A DNA stretch of 61,102 nt from Bacteroidales bacterium (GCA_031274555.1 JAISPZ010000150.1:1-61102), one strand, 5' to 3'; counted from the stretch's first letter, positions 44,272 through 53,398 are shown. Made by a program: numbers and translations. The notes: generated from the letters alone by a model not told the origin.

Positions 44272-45020
44272 TGTTCCATGTTTTTTATTGCATCGTAATA
44301 ATCTTCGACAGTATTGCAATTATACCATTTTTCAATATTAATTATAGAGTATTCGGAAGAATTGATTTGCTGAAAATATTTTTGGACGATATTCAAATTT
44401 GTATCTCTAAAATCTTCAAAAGTTTGTGACAGTATCACATCTTTCAGTGCAACAAAATCCGCAAACTTCCATATTTGCCCCGAATTTGCTATCAGTGAAA
44501 AAGGCTCACGTACGCACAATTCTTTATGGGCAGTGTCGTATATATATTTAATACTTCCATTTGTCGTTTGATAAAATGCCACCGACTTATCAGCACGTAT
44601 ATAATCTTTGGTTGCAGTGATGACGCTCTGTCTGTTTTCACAAATCGACTGAAATGATTTTTTGTCGATAATCAAATCTCCTTCAACAAATACGATGTTG
44701 CATTTTTCTTCTTTAATCGCTTCCTGTACCCCCAGATATAGACTATAATTGCTTCCATAATCTTTATAATGCTCGTTGTACAGCAATGATATGTTTCTTG
44801 GGGGGAAGTGTAGTTCTACATACTGTTGCAATTCTGCGTATTTATATCCTCCAACAATAATAATCTCATCAAAAAAACCGTAAGAATATTCCATCAATAT
44901 TTTTAGTATGGACTTTTTATTTGTTTCTTCGTAAATACATTTAAGCGCATCATATCCCAAACTTTTACTAAATCGAGAAGAAGTGCCTGCAACCGTAATT
45001 ATAAGAATATTTTTTATCAC
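44268..45020 (-). CDS. Nucleotidyltransferase (LicC/PntC-like)
   Basis: 250 aa. Begins IKNILIITVAGTSSRFSKSL, a variant of the GxGTRxxP nucleotide-binding loop, followed by DEIIIVGGYKYAELQQYV and the acidic metal site FVEGDLIIDKKSF. This is the pattern of choline-phosphate and aminoethylphosphonate cytidylyltransferases. Its place 2 bp after phosphonopyruvate decarboxylase supports a role in activating a phosphonate head group as a CMP conjugate. A sugar nucleotidyltransferase remains possible. Confidence 0.7.
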   Translation of the reverse strand: MIKNILIITVAGTSSRFSKSLGYDALKCIYEETNKKSILKILMEYSYGFFDEIIIVGGYKYAELQQYVELHFPPRNISLLYNEHYKDYGSNYSLYLGVQEAIKEEKCNIVFVEGDLIIDKKSFQSICENRQSVITATKDYIRADKSVAFYQTTNGSIKYIYDTAHKELCVREPFSLIANSGQIWKFADFVALKDVILSQTFEDFRDTNLNIVQKYFQQINSSEYSIINIEKWYNCNTVEDYYDAIKNMEQ

Positions 45021-45022
45021 TT

Positions 45023-46150
45023 TTATTTAAAATTTTGCATAAAGTCATCCTTGTTTTCATGCGTTGTTCGCGTTGGGCGGCCTAAATTTTCACGCGACAG
45101 GGTGTTTATTTTTATTTCAAGAAAGGACGGACCGTCTGTGCTTCCGCTGCCAAAAACATTAAGAACTTTCAAAAGTTCCTCTAATGTTGAAACCGACCAT
45201 ACATTTTTATATCCAAATGCGGTTGCAATCTGTGGCAGATTGACCTGCAACGCCACTGTGGGTTGTGCTCCAACGGATTCGTGCGCACCATTGTTGAAGA
45301 CGATATGCCTAAGTTTTTTTAATCCTGACACACCTGCTGTTGCCATTGCGCCTGTATGCATCAATATTGCGCCGTCACCGTCCAAACAATAGATATTTTT
45401 CTCTGTATTAGGAGCTATGCCCAACGCTATGGAAATGCTATGTCCCATTGAGCCGACAGTTAAAAAATCATTTTTGTGTCCTGCGCCTGTGTGCTCGCGA
45501 TATTCAAACAGTTCGCGCGAAAGTTTTCCTGTCGTTGAAACAATTATATCCTCTTTTTGCAATGAATTAACAACCACTTGCATTGCGTCCTCTCTGCTCA
45601 TTTCAAACGCATTTTCTCTTTTGCTTTTAAGCGTATATGGGGAAAACGTATTTTTGCGAATAACCGCCGCGTGTGGGAAGCCTTTTGTTTTTGTGCCTAT
45701 AGTCAGTTGTTGAATTTGTTTTACTGCAACAGTTTCGTCCGTATCAATAATTTCGTATGGAATTTTCATTGCAGCCAACAAGTCTAACGTTACTTCTCCT
45801 TGCTTGATATGTTGAGGCTCGTCTTTCACATTTGGCTCTCCGCGCCAACCAACCATAAGAAGCATTGGGATTTTATATACTTTTTCGTCAGCCAGAGAAA
45901 GCAGAGGGTTTGTTGCATTTCCAATACCGGAGTTTTGCATATACACCAATGCAGGATTTTTCGTTGCCAAATAATGTCCCGCAGCAATAGCTACAGCCGA
46001 GCCTTCATTGGCAGCAATGATGTGCCTGTTCGATGGTGCATTATCGGTAATGTAGGCGCAAAAATCCTTTAACAGCGAGTCGGGTACGCCCGTAAATAAC
46101 TCTATGCTGTTTTTTACTAATAAATCATATATATTTTGGGGATTAATCAT
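45023..46150 (-). CDS. Phosphonopyruvate decarboxylase
   Basis: Thiamine-diphosphate enzyme that converts phosphonopyruvate to phosphonoacetaldehyde. It makes the C-P bond-forming step before it irreversible in practice. 375 aa. N-terminus ELFTGVPDSLLKDFCAYI, HIIAANEGSAVAIAAGHYLA (catalytic Glu), YMQNSGIGNATNPLLSLAD, and the ThDP/Mg site LDGDGAILMHTGAMATAG with NNGAHESVGAQPTV. All are characteristic of the Ppd (AepY) family, not of acetolactate synthase. Full length, so the pathway step is likely still functional even though the adjacent pepM is broken. Confidence 0.92.
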   Translation of the reverse strand: MINPQNIYDLLVKNSIELFTGVPDSLLKDFCAYITDNAPSNRHIIAANEGSAVAIAAGHYLATKNPALVYMQNSGIGNATNPLLSLADEKVYKIPMLLMVGWRGEPNVKDEPQHIKQGEVTLDLLAAMKIPYEIIDTDETVAVKQIQQLTIGTKTKGFPHAAVIRKNTFSPYTLKSKRENAFEMSREDAMQVVVNSLQKEDIIVSTTGKLSRELFEYREHTGAGHKNDFLTVGSMGHSISIALGIAPNTEKNIYCLDGDGAILMHTGAMATAGVSGLKKLRHIVFNNGAHESVGAQPTVALQVNLPQIATAFGYKNVWSVSTLEELLKVLNVFGSGSTDGPSFLEIKINTLSRENLGRPTRTTHENKDDFMQNFK

Positions 46151-46156
46151 AATGAA

Positions 46157-47725
46157 TTATCGTTTTATTTTCCAATACCCACCCTTATCAGGACCTACGC
46201 GTTCTAATAATCCTTCGATTTTCAATTTCTCAATATCTCGTAGAATAGTACGCTTGGTAACTGCCAATCTCCCCGCTAAATTGCTTGTTGATATTTGATT
46301 GTTTTCACTTATCAATTCCATGATTTTATATATTCTATCAATGACGTTTTCGGTGACATCGGCGGCATTTTCGGTAACATTGGTGACATTTTCGGCGACA
46401 TTTTTGGCGACATTGGTGACATTGGCGACATTTTTGGTGACATTTTCGGTAACATTGGTGACATTTTTGGTAACATCGGTGACATTTTTGGTGGCATCGG
46501 TGACATTTTTGGTAACATCGGTGACATTTTTGGTAACATCGGTGACATTTTCGGCGACATCGGTGACATTTTCGGCGACTTGTCCGGAAGCATCAGCGTA
46601 TCTTGTTCCATACACTGTTATTATCAATCCATCTGTAACATTTTCAAAAATAGGTGCAGGAAGTCCATATTCAATAAATTCTCTTCGTATCCTCGTTACT
46701 CCAGAACCGTACTTCTCAATAATACCTGTTTCTTTGAATATTTCTGCGATCTGTTTGTTGCGCGGTCGAGAAATATAATCGTCTGTCATTAATTGTTTAA
46801 TGGAGATATTATCGGGCAAAGCTCCGGGATTGTAAAATTTTATATGATCCGGAAATATTTTAATAATCGAATCGTATGAAGACGTGTAATCTCGATGAAC
46901 AATCATATTCAAGACCAACTCCCTAATCGCCTCCAATGGATATTCCCAGCGTTCCGTATTTTGCGGATCACCTGTAATAATTATTTCTTTATTAATGTGT
47001 TTGCGAATAAAGTCCATCACCTCATCCACCTCTGTAAATAAATCACTTTTCAATGTCAAACTGTCCTTTATTACAGTAGATGAAGCGAAATGCCCCAACT
47101 CAATCGTAGTAGTAGATTCCTGTTCCGGCAAGAACATCAACCAGCAAGCGTTGGTAATTTTCTCACCATCAATCAAGCTATATTTTCGTAAAAACGTCAA
47201 AGGATCATCAATGTTCGTTTGCTTTCTTTTGTTAATTTTTTCAATCTGGCGATTTACTTTTTCCAACGATATTTGGGTGATGTCTTTATTAGGTCGAGCA
47301 TAAAAATCCCAACTTGAATTTACGCTTTGCAGATGTATATTCACTACCTCTTGAATAGACATCTGATGATTTGTATTGGCTATTCGTTTGTAATACCGTC
47401 CCCTGTAAGACACAGGTTTTACCGGATATTCCGCAATAGATAAAACTGCAACCGTTTTGTCCCCTATTTCAAGAGTTTCTGCGTTAGGTACCAACTGTGG
47501 TGCCGTTTTTGATTTTATTTCATTAATCCATTGATTAACACTTTCTTTTGAAAGATTAATTCCCACTATCGTTCCAGAGTCCGAAACACCAAGAAGCACC
47601 CGTCCACCTTTTGCGTTAGCAAAAGCGACTAATGTTTCAATGGCATCTTGCCCAAAAGAAGTTTTGAACTCTAATTGTTCCGACTCACCTGATTGTAATG
47701 CAATTTGAAGTTTTTCTGTTGTCAT
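46157..47725 (-). CDS. AlbA_2/Schlafen-type ATP-binding regulator
   Basis: 522 aa from the ATG at 47725 (MTTEKLQIALQSGESEQLEF). The N-terminal AlbA_2 domain has EQLEFKTSFGQDAIETLVAF and NAKGGRVLLGVSDSGTIVG. The middle HATPase-like region has REAIRELVLNMIVHRDYTSS, IKFYNPGALPD and SRPRNKQIAEIF. A linker of about 80 residues is a repeat of NVTDVTK-type heptads. The C-terminus is a winged-helix DNA-binding segment, LAGRLAVTKRTILRDIEKLK. Likely a DNA-binding regulator. It sits between the pepM remnant and ppd (6-bp gap), so it may control the cluster. Confidence 0.82.
   Translation of the reverse strand: MTTEKLQIALQSGESEQLEFKTSFGQDAIETLVAFANAKGGRVLLGVSDSGTIVGINLSKESVNQWINEIKSKTAPQLVPNAETLEIGDKTVAVLSIAEYPVKPVSYRGRYYKRIANTNHQMSIQEVVNIHLQSVNSSWDFYARPNKDITQISLEKVNRQIEKINKRKQTNIDDPLTFLRKYSLIDGEKITNACWLMFLPEQESTTTIELGHFASSTVIKDSLTLKSDLFTEVDEVMDFIRKHINKEIIITGDPQNTERWEYPLEAIRELVLNMIVHRDYTSSYDSIIKIFPDHIKFYNPGALPDNISIKQLMTDDYISRPRNKQIAEIFKETGIIEKYGSGVTRIRREFIEYGLPAPIFENVTDGLIITVYGTRYADASGQVAENVTDVAENVTDVTKNVTDVTKNVTDATKNVTDVTKNVTNVTENVTKNVANVTNVAKNVAENVTNVTENAADVTENVIDRIYKIMELISENNQISTSNLAGRLAVTKRTILRDIEKLKIEGLLERVGPDKGGYWKIKR
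46338..46578 (-). repeat. In-frame 21-bp minisatellite in the regulator gene
   Basis: Roughly ten units of about 21 bp (plus-strand core GGTGACATTTTTGGTAACATC) encode N-V-T-D-V-[TA]-[KE] heptads. Units vary by third-position and conservative changes. All frames on both strands stay open because the unit is a multiple of three with no stops. Length change in steps of seven residues would keep the protein in frame. Confidence 0.9.
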
Positions 47726-47732
47726 AGTCGTA

Positions 47733-47740
47733 CAAAGATA
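47733..47740 (-). promoter_or_regulatory. Minus-7 box for the regulator-ppd operon (near-leaderless)
   Basis: TATCTTTG on the minus strand ends 7 bp before the ATG at 47725, so the transcript would start at or just before the start codon. This supports 47725 rather than 47764 as start. Confidence 0.5.
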
Positions 47741-47775
47741 CGAGAAATCTTTTGACTGCTCCAAGGAATTTCTAC

Positions 47776-48119
47776 TTATTTTGTTCCCGGAATAAGCTCA
47801 AGTATTTCTTTTATCGGCATACAATATTCGTCAGCCTCTTTTGAGCGACTATTTTCGAGGATTATTTCCGCAACTTTTGCCATTGCAGGATAAGATGCTC
47901 TCAGCAAATGATTTGCACTACGTTTGTTACGCCTTTAATATTTTCTATCACTTTTTTTCGTTGTTCGTAACTCGTATGTGGCAATCGCTTATGCTCTGCA
48001 ACAGCTGTGTCGGTCAGTAAACCAACTAAAACATCGCCATATTTTGTTGCTTCACATATAATATTAATCAGTCCTGGATGCACTATATCTGCGGTCATTC
48101 ATATATAAACTGTCTTCAT
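47776..48119 (-). pseudogene. pepM: Phosphoenolpyruvate mutase (pepM) remnant
   Basis: The minus strand from 48119 reads MKTVYI, then a TGA where the family has Gly, then [40 protein letters not shown] and [14 protein letters not shown]. This is the N-terminal cytidylyltransferase-like domain found on some PEP mutases, with the HxGH motif altered to HPGL. It then jumps, with a frame change, to [45 protein letters not shown] and a stop, the PepM C-terminus. The catalytic centre (about 300 codons) is deleted. Three independent lesions make it a clear pseudogene. Confidence 0.88.
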
Positions 48120-48201
48120 TATGTTATTTTTTGAGATTTATATAAATTGCTTATCCTTTATCAACTTTTTCAAGAGTCAGTAATATTCGTGTGTGGATCT
48201 T

Positions 48202-49491
48202 TCAGATACAAAAGACCGCGTACAAAGGTACAGATTTTATATCGTTTTCAAAGCCGAAATTTTTTTGCGAAATTCGGATTGCATAAGGACAACGGTATTG
48301 CCTCATAAACATAATCAGACTGCGGCTGCGAGTATTTGTTCCACGTTTTACTTCGACAGGAATGACGTTAATATCTTCTTGCAATACAAAATCCACTTCA
48401 CCAGAATTGTCATTTCTCCAATAAAATAAACTTTTTTTGTTTGCTGCAAATGCCTGTGCTACATAGTTTTCGACAAATGCGCCAAGAAATGTATTTGCCT
48501 CATTGTTTTCGGAAAGCAACATGCTTGCAGGAATTTGAGATTTCAACGTAAACATTCCTACATCAGCCATATATAGCTTGAAATCAGGAAAATAACTATA
48601 AACCGCGATAGGAATTTCGCCGTGCGTGATTTTTTGACATTTCAAAACAATTCCTGCAAAATTAAGCCATTCTATGGACTCGCCAAAAATTGTAGCTGTA
48701 CCTCCTTTTTGCACCATTTTGTACTGAAATTTGTGATTTTCTTTTGCTAATTGTGCAGGAATGGAATTGTAGCAAGCCCTAATCTTTACACTTGTTGCAG
48801 GCTTCGAATATTTTGCCATATCAGCAATGTATTCATTGTAAATATCTGCTTGATAAGTATTCGTTTGTAAAAAACTTTCCGTTTCTACATAATTTTTTAC
48901 GACAGCGGGCATTCCACCAATTACAAGATATTTTCTATAGTATTCCAAAGCAAGAGAATGAAGCGGAAATTCTCGGTTCGTTTCAAAATGTTCACGAATT
49001 TTTTCTGCAAGTTTTTTTCTATCCAATGCCCACAGAAATTCCTCAAAATCAAGTGGGTACAGAGTTAATTCATTGACTTTACCTACTGGAAACGAATATT
49101 TTTCGCGATTAACAGCCACACCGAGCAGGCTTCCTGCTGCCACAATGTGATATTCAGGTGCATTTTCGCAAAAATACTTTAACGATGTTAAAGCCCTTTC
49201 ATTTGCCTGAATTTCATCGAAAAATAACAGTGTTTTTTCTGGCTTAATCTGCTGCTTTTCGGTTGTTTCTATGTATTCAATAATTCGTTTTGGAGTAATG
49301 TCTTCATTTATATAATTACTTACCAAATTATTATTTTCGAAATTGATATGGACAACGTTTTCATAATTTTCCCTGCCAAATTCGTCGAGAATGTAGGTCT
49401 TTCCAACCTGACGTGCTCCATTGAGCAACAAAGGCATACGATTTCGGCTGTTTTTCCACTCAATTAAATCTGATAAAATTTTTCTCTGCAT
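48202..49491 (-). CDS. AAA_14/DUF4143 ATPase
   Basis: 429 aa. Walker A LLLNGARQVGKTYILDEF (residues about 20-37), Walker B TLLFFDEIQANERALTSLKY, sensor region HIVAAGSLLGVAVN and SFPVGKVNELTLYPLDFEEF. The C-terminal DUF4143 has LYMADVGMFTLKSQIPASML and the nuclease-like YWRNDNSGEVDFVLQEDINV followed by IPVEVKRG. These ATPases are very common in Bacteroidota, often as scattered stand-alone genes. Cellular role not settled. Its ATG directly abuts a diverged dispersed element at 49492. Confidence 0.9.
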   Translation of the reverse strand: MQRKILSDLIEWKNSRNRMPLLLNGARQVGKTYILDEFGRENYENVVHINFENNNLVSNYINEDITPKRIIEYIETTEKQQIKPEKTLLFFDEIQANERALTSLKYFCENAPEYHIVAAGSLLGVAVNREKYSFPVGKVNELTLYPLDFEEFLWALDRKKLAEKIREHFETNREFPLHSLALEYYRKYLVIGGMPAVVKNYVETESFLQTNTYQADIYNEYIADMAKYSKPATSVKIRACYNSIPAQLAKENHKFQYKMVQKGGTATIFGESIEWLNFAGIVLKCQKITHGEIPIAVYSYFPDFKLYMADVGMFTLKSQIPASMLLSENNEANTFLGAFVENYVAQAFAANKKSLFYWRNDNSGEVDFVLQEDINVIPVEVKRGTNTRSRSLIMFMRQYRCPYAIRISQKNFGFENDIKSVPLYAVFCI

Positions 49492-49552
49492 AAACTTTTA
49501 TATGTTTGTAATGTTGGCGAACAGGTCATATAGAACCAGCCGATAAACATCC
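49492..49552 (-). repeat. Diverged start-codon-abutting element, copy D
   Basis: Directly upstream of the ATPase ATG. It can be aligned with copies A-C: start-codon CAT, then a T/A-rich stretch, then GGTCATATAGAACCAGC against GGTCGTATGGAACTCGC, then ATAAACAT. The arms are mutated and no longer pair well. Confidence 0.5.
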
Positions 49553-49632
49553 CACTTCAATATGGCAAATATTTGTTGTATTGCGCTTACTATTTATTTT
49601 CTCCCTTATCTACGAATTAATCAAATTTTCTC

Positions 49633-49797
49633 GACTTTTTCATAGATAAAAGTCAAATACAAATGTACGCTAAAATCTTTAATTTACGCACAGACTAATA
49701 AAAATATTGCAAAAAATTCACAATATTTTTCCAATAAACAAACATTCTTATCTATAAAAAAATCAAAATTATCTGACTTTTTCATAGATAAAAGTCA
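49633..49797. promoter_or_regulatory. Twin palindromic operator-like sites
   Basis: The same 23-bp sequence (GACTTTTTCATAGATAAAAG plus TCA) occurs at 49633-49655 and 49775-49797. Each is a dyad, GACTTTT and AAAAGTC around an 8-9 bp centre. A partial inverted match lies at 49749-49764. They sit in the 498-bp gap between the leftward ATPase and the rightward polysaccharide genes, a good position for a regulator acting on both. The rest of 49492-49989 is A+T-rich with the copy-D element and the promoter at 49901. Confidence 0.55.
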
Positions 49798-49900
49798 TGG
49801 TTTTTGGCACCTTTCAAAACGGGTAGATTTGTAGCGAGCCTGTATTATTTCTATTACTTTCATATATGTATGATATGCACAGTTTTTGACGAAGATAAAC

Positions 49901-49928
49901 AATAAATCGTTTCAATTGACTAACTTTG
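49901..49928 (+). promoter_or_regulatory. Promoter of the 49990 gene (shared cassette)
   Basis: TTCAATTGACTAACTTTG with TAACTTTG as minus-7 box at 49921-49928. A 28-bp stretch including AATAAA.CG upstream is repeated with two mismatches at 52156-52183 before the Stealth gene. The start codon is 61 bp downstream. Confidence 0.6.
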
Positions 49929-49989
49929 CGAAATAGGTTGTCGCTCGTGTCGTATTGTAAATTAAACATTAAATATTAAAGCTATAAAC

Positions 49990-50853
49990 ATGAATATCAC
50001 CAGAAAAATTCAAACATTATGCAGAAAGGCAGAACATTTGTGTCTTCCTGCGTTGGAAATGAAAACTTCAACTATATCTTGTGCCGTTAGCGATTTGCTA
50101 ATAATGGAACTATTAAAAGCTCCTAAGTTTTCCGATAAAAGTCGCTTAGAACCTTACGGTTATAAAGTTTATTCGCAAAATGATGAAGACGGTATTATCA
50201 ATGAAATTTTTAATCGTGTAGGCACTACAAATAAAACGTTTGTGGAGTTTGGTGCTTATGATGGTTTAGAAAATAATACGACATACTTGCTTATGCAGGG
50301 ATGGAGAGGACTTTGGATAGATGGCGACAAGAATAAGATGAAAAGAATGTTAAAGACGTATGACAGAGCAATACAACACAAACAATTAATGGCAGAGTGC
50401 GCTTTTATAACAAAAGATAATATCGACAACTTGATAGGCAAACATATAAATGGTGAAATTGATATGTTAAGCATTGATATAGATGGCAATGATTATTGGG
50501 TTTGGCAAAATATAAAATCTATTCAACCTCGCGTAGTAGTAGTCGAGTATAATGCCAAATTTCCACCACCATACCATTGGAAAATGGAGTATGATGAGCA
50601 TTATTGGTGGGATGGTACTGATAAAATGGGCATGAGTTTGCAAGCAGCAACTGACTTAGGCGAGGAATTAGGGTATCAACTTGTGGGTACTAATATTTGT
50701 GGAGTAAACGCTTTTTTTGTTCGTAAAGACGTTGTAAATAAGCAGCTTGTGGCATCTTTTCCCCTGCCTGCTACTGCGGAACATCTTTTTAATCCCGCGA
50801 GATATTTCCTGAACATCAATCGTGGACACAGTGCCAAACATTTTCTTGGATAA
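49990..50853 (+). CDS. FkbM-like methyltransferase-fold protein
   Basis: 287 aa. The SAM-binding-like motif is FVEFGAYDGLENNTTYLL (about residues 80-97), followed by GWRGLWIDGDKNKM and an acidic strand IDMLSIDIDGNDYWVWQNI. RVVVVEYNAKFPPPYHW and the aromatic KMEYDEHYWWDGTDKMG follow. This is the class of FkbM-like proteins common in capsule and O-antigen loci; substrate unknown. 13 bp upstream of the GT4 gene, so probably co-transcribed. Confidence 0.75.
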   Translation: MNITRKIQTLCRKAEHLCLPALEMKTSTISCAVSDLLIMELLKAPKFSDKSRLEPYGYKVYSQNDEDGIINEIFNRVGTTNKTFVEFGAYDGLENNTTYLLMQGWRGLWIDGDKNKMKRMLKTYDRAIQHKQLMAECAFITKDNIDNLIGKHINGEIDMLSIDIDGNDYWVWQNIKSIQPRVVVVEYNAKFPPPYHWKMEYDEHYWWDGTDKMGMSLQAATDLGEELGYQLVGTNICGVNAFFVRKDVVNKQLVASFPLPATAEHLFNPARYFLNINRGHSAKHFLG

Positions 50854-50865
50854 TAACGCAGAACG

Positions 50866-52077
50866 GTGAATATTTTAATTGTTTTTGACACAGATATTTC
50901 TCCAAGTGCAGCAGGTGGCGCAACACGTATGACGCACACATTGGCAGAAACACTTTCCGCACAATATGGTAGCCAAGTTTCACTGGCATTTTTCAAAACT
51001 CATAAAGTGCCGTCACCCATACAAAATAAAATTCATGTTACATCCCCAATAGAAAAAAGTGGATTTGAAACATTTCTCTTGGAAAATAAAATTGACGTTA
51101 TATTAGTTTCATTAGTAATAAAAAAATATTTACATTTTATACCTGAAATATACAAAATAGCACGCAAGCATAATATCAAGATGGTGCAATGGTTTCACAT
51201 GATGCCAGGGTTTGAGATAATGTCTTATGGTTCTATTTCTCGTTTTTTATATGCCGTTAAGAAACGGAAGCAAGTTATTTGGAATTTGAAATATATGCTG
51301 ATGACAGGGCTGGGTTTTATGGTCAGACCTGTCGTCACACATTTTATTCTTCGTCCGAAATATCGCTTGCAATACGATAACTGCGATGCGTATGTTTTAC
51401 TTTCGGAAAATTTTATTCCCGATCTTGAAAAGATGTTGGGAAGTAAACACTTGGATAAAGTGTATGCAATAAATAACTCGCTCACACTACAAAACACTAT
51501 TAGTGAAGAAGCGTTACAGCAAAAGCAAAAACAAGTACTCCTTTTGGCAAGGCAGGATGAACCGATGAAAAGAATATCTTTAGCGTTGCGAATTTGGAAA
51601 AAAATTGAAGAACGTAACGGGGTAGCTGATTGGAACTTTATTGTTGCAGGACGTGGCGATGATTTAGATTACTATCAATATCTTGCAAAGAAATTACAAC
51701 TGAAACGTTGCACAATCGCAGGATTTCTATCGGAACAGCCCTATAAAAAATCTTCTATTTTTATGATGACTTCTGCTTGGGAAGGATGGGGCTTGACTCT
51801 CACGGAAGCGCAACAAATGGGCGTTGTGCCTGTTGCTTTTAATTCGTATGGTGCAGTATATGACATTATACAAAATGGCGAAAACGGTATAATTGTTCCC
51901 AACAATGACCTCAATGCCTTTGCAGATGCATTAGTTTCGCTTATGATGAATGATGAAGTGCGCTTACAAATGGCACTTCGTGCAGTAACAAGCAGTAACA
52001 GGTTTTCATTGGATAAAATTGCTTGTAAATGGATGGATTTGTTTGAACATCTGCTGGCTGATACAGAACAGAATTAG
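50866..52077 (+). CDS. Glycosyltransferase family 4
   Basis: 403 aa with a GTG start at 50866 (NILIVFDTDISPSAAGGATR). GT-B fold: the N-terminal domain is glycine-rich (PSAAGGATRMTHTLAET); the C-terminal donor domain has VLLLARQDEPMKRISLALR, IVAGRGDDLDYYQYLAKK and the EX7E-type motif SAWEGWGLTLTEAQQMGVVP. Retaining transferase at the cytoplasmic face of the membrane, in surface polysaccharide assembly. No membrane helix. Confidence 0.9.
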   Translation: MNILIVFDTDISPSAAGGATRMTHTLAETLSAQYGSQVSLAFFKTHKVPSPIQNKIHVTSPIEKSGFETFLLENKIDVILVSLVIKKYLHFIPEIYKIARKHNIKMVQWFHMMPGFEIMSYGSISRFLYAVKKRKQVIWNLKYMLMTGLGFMVRPVVTHFILRPKYRLQYDNCDAYVLLSENFIPDLEKMLGSKHLDKVYAINNSLTLQNTISEEALQQKQKQVLLLARQDEPMKRISLALRIWKKIEERNGVADWNFIVAGRGDDLDYYQYLAKKLQLKRCTIAGFLSEQPYKKSSIFMMTSAWEGWGLTLTEAQQMGVVPVAFNSYGAVYDIIQNGENGIIVPNNDLNAFADALVSLMMNDEVRLQMALRAVTSSNRFSLDKIACKWMDLFEHLLADTEQN

Positions 52078-52155
52078 TTACATTTGCAGATTGAGGTTCT
52101 ACCGACTGTTGATAACTTACAATCAGCACCTCAAAATGAGAATTGCAGCAATTAT

Positions 52156-52183
52156 AATAAACCGCTTCAATTGACTAACTTTG
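52156..52183 (+). promoter_or_regulatory. Promoter of the Stealth gene (shared cassette)
   Basis: Second copy of the promoter module at 49901-49928: ACCGCTTCAATTGACTAACT then TTG, with TAACTTTG at 52176-52183, 32 bp before the ATG at 52215. Confidence 0.6.
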
Positions 52184-52214
52184 TAGGCGAATAACAATAA
52201 AATAAATTTCCAAA

Positions 52215-53216
52215 ATGACAGAAAATTATCCTATAGATTTTGTAATAATGTGGGTGGATGGAAATGACCCCGCATGGCGAGAAGAATCAAGCAAATATTA
52301 TCGTGAAGAAACAGGAGTTGATGCCTCCACTGCAAGGGTGAGAGAGTGGGACAATCTGCAATATTGGTTTAGAAGTGTTGAAAAATTTACACCATGGGTA
52401 AATAAAATACATTTTGTAACATGGGGACATTTACCCAAATGGCTAAATGCTAAACATCCCAAACTACATATTGTGAAGCACGGTGATTATATCCCGAAAG
52501 AATATTTGCCGACATTCAGCACTATGGCAATATGCTTAAACTTGCACCGAATAGAGGGACTTTCAGAACATTTTGTAACTTTTGATGACGATATGTTCAT
52601 TGGATATGAAACCGACAGAACAAGGTTCTTTCGTAAAGGTTTGCCTGTTGATTTTGCCCAACTTACACCACTCACGCCCATTTTGCCATTTGCACATTAT
52701 ACCCTAAACTGTGTGGCAATTATTCAACAACGTCACAATATTTTATCTTCAATACTAAAAAATCCATATAAATGGTTTTGTCCTAAATACGGTGTTGGCA
52801 CTTTGCTTAAAAACGCATCACTTGTACCTTGGAGTACAAATGTAGGATTTAAAAATCCTCACATAGCAACGCCCTATTTACGTTCAACCCACGAGAAACT
52901 ATGGAAAGAAGAATTTTCCATATTAGATGCATCTTCTCGCAATAAATTTCGTAATTATGCCGATGTTTATGATTGGTTAATGCGCTATGAACAGTTAGTA
53001 ACAGGGAATTTTGTGCCAAATGGTATTCGCGACACACGAGTTGATACCATTAGTGACACTAATGCTTATGAAATTGCAAACTACATTGTCAAACAAAAGT
53101 ATCGTCTGTTTTGTATTAACGACAGTAACGATATTAAAGATTTTGAAAAATGTAAGGGGGTCATCAATGCCGCATTTGAAAAAATATTGCCCACTAAATG
53201 TACCTTTGAAATTTAG
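52215..53216 (+). CDS. Stealth-family sugar-1-phosphate transferase
   Basis: 333 aa. Stealth proteins (like human GNPTAB and bacterial capsule polymerases) transfer hexose-1-phosphate to build phosphodiester-linked polysaccharide. CR1 is IDFVIMWVDGNDPAWREESS. CR2 is RVREWDNLQYWFRSVEKFTP, WVNKIHFVTWGHLPKWL, then SEHFVTFDDDMFIGYE with the DDD metal site. A later conserved region includes ATPYLRSTHEKLW. Complete. Suggests the surface polymer contains phosphodiester links. Confidence 0.92.
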   Translation: MTENYPIDFVIMWVDGNDPAWREESSKYYREETGVDASTARVREWDNLQYWFRSVEKFTPWVNKIHFVTWGHLPKWLNAKHPKLHIVKHGDYIPKEYLPTFSTMAICLNLHRIEGLSEHFVTFDDDMFIGYETDRTRFFRKGLPVDFAQLTPLTPILPFAHYTLNCVAIIQQRHNILSSILKNPYKWFCPKYGVGTLLKNASLVPWSTNVGFKNPHIATPYLRSTHEKLWKEEFSILDASSRNKFRNYADVYDWLMRYEQLVTGNFVPNGIRDTRVDTISDTNAYEIANYIVKQKYRLFCINDSNDIKDFEKCKGVINAAFEKILPTKCTFEI

Positions 53217-53398
53217 ACAATCATTGCATAATCAGTATGTAAGTTCCATTAGAAAAGTTATAATTTATGTTGCAGAAAAATCTAACAAATGACCCTTGAG
53301 GTAATTTCAGATTCATTCTTCGACATGTATAACGAAGAAAAATTGAAAAAAGTTATATCATAAAAATTGCATTGATAGAAATTAAAAAAATAACATTT

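Noticed and set aside
46295-46792. Open frames of Gly/Asp/Ile or Thr/Val repeats opposite the regulator
   Set aside because: Shadows of the 21-bp coding minisatellite of the minus-strand gene.
53011-53292. 93-codon open frame overlapping the Stealth gene
   Set aside because: Wrong frame inside a clear gene, no separate features.
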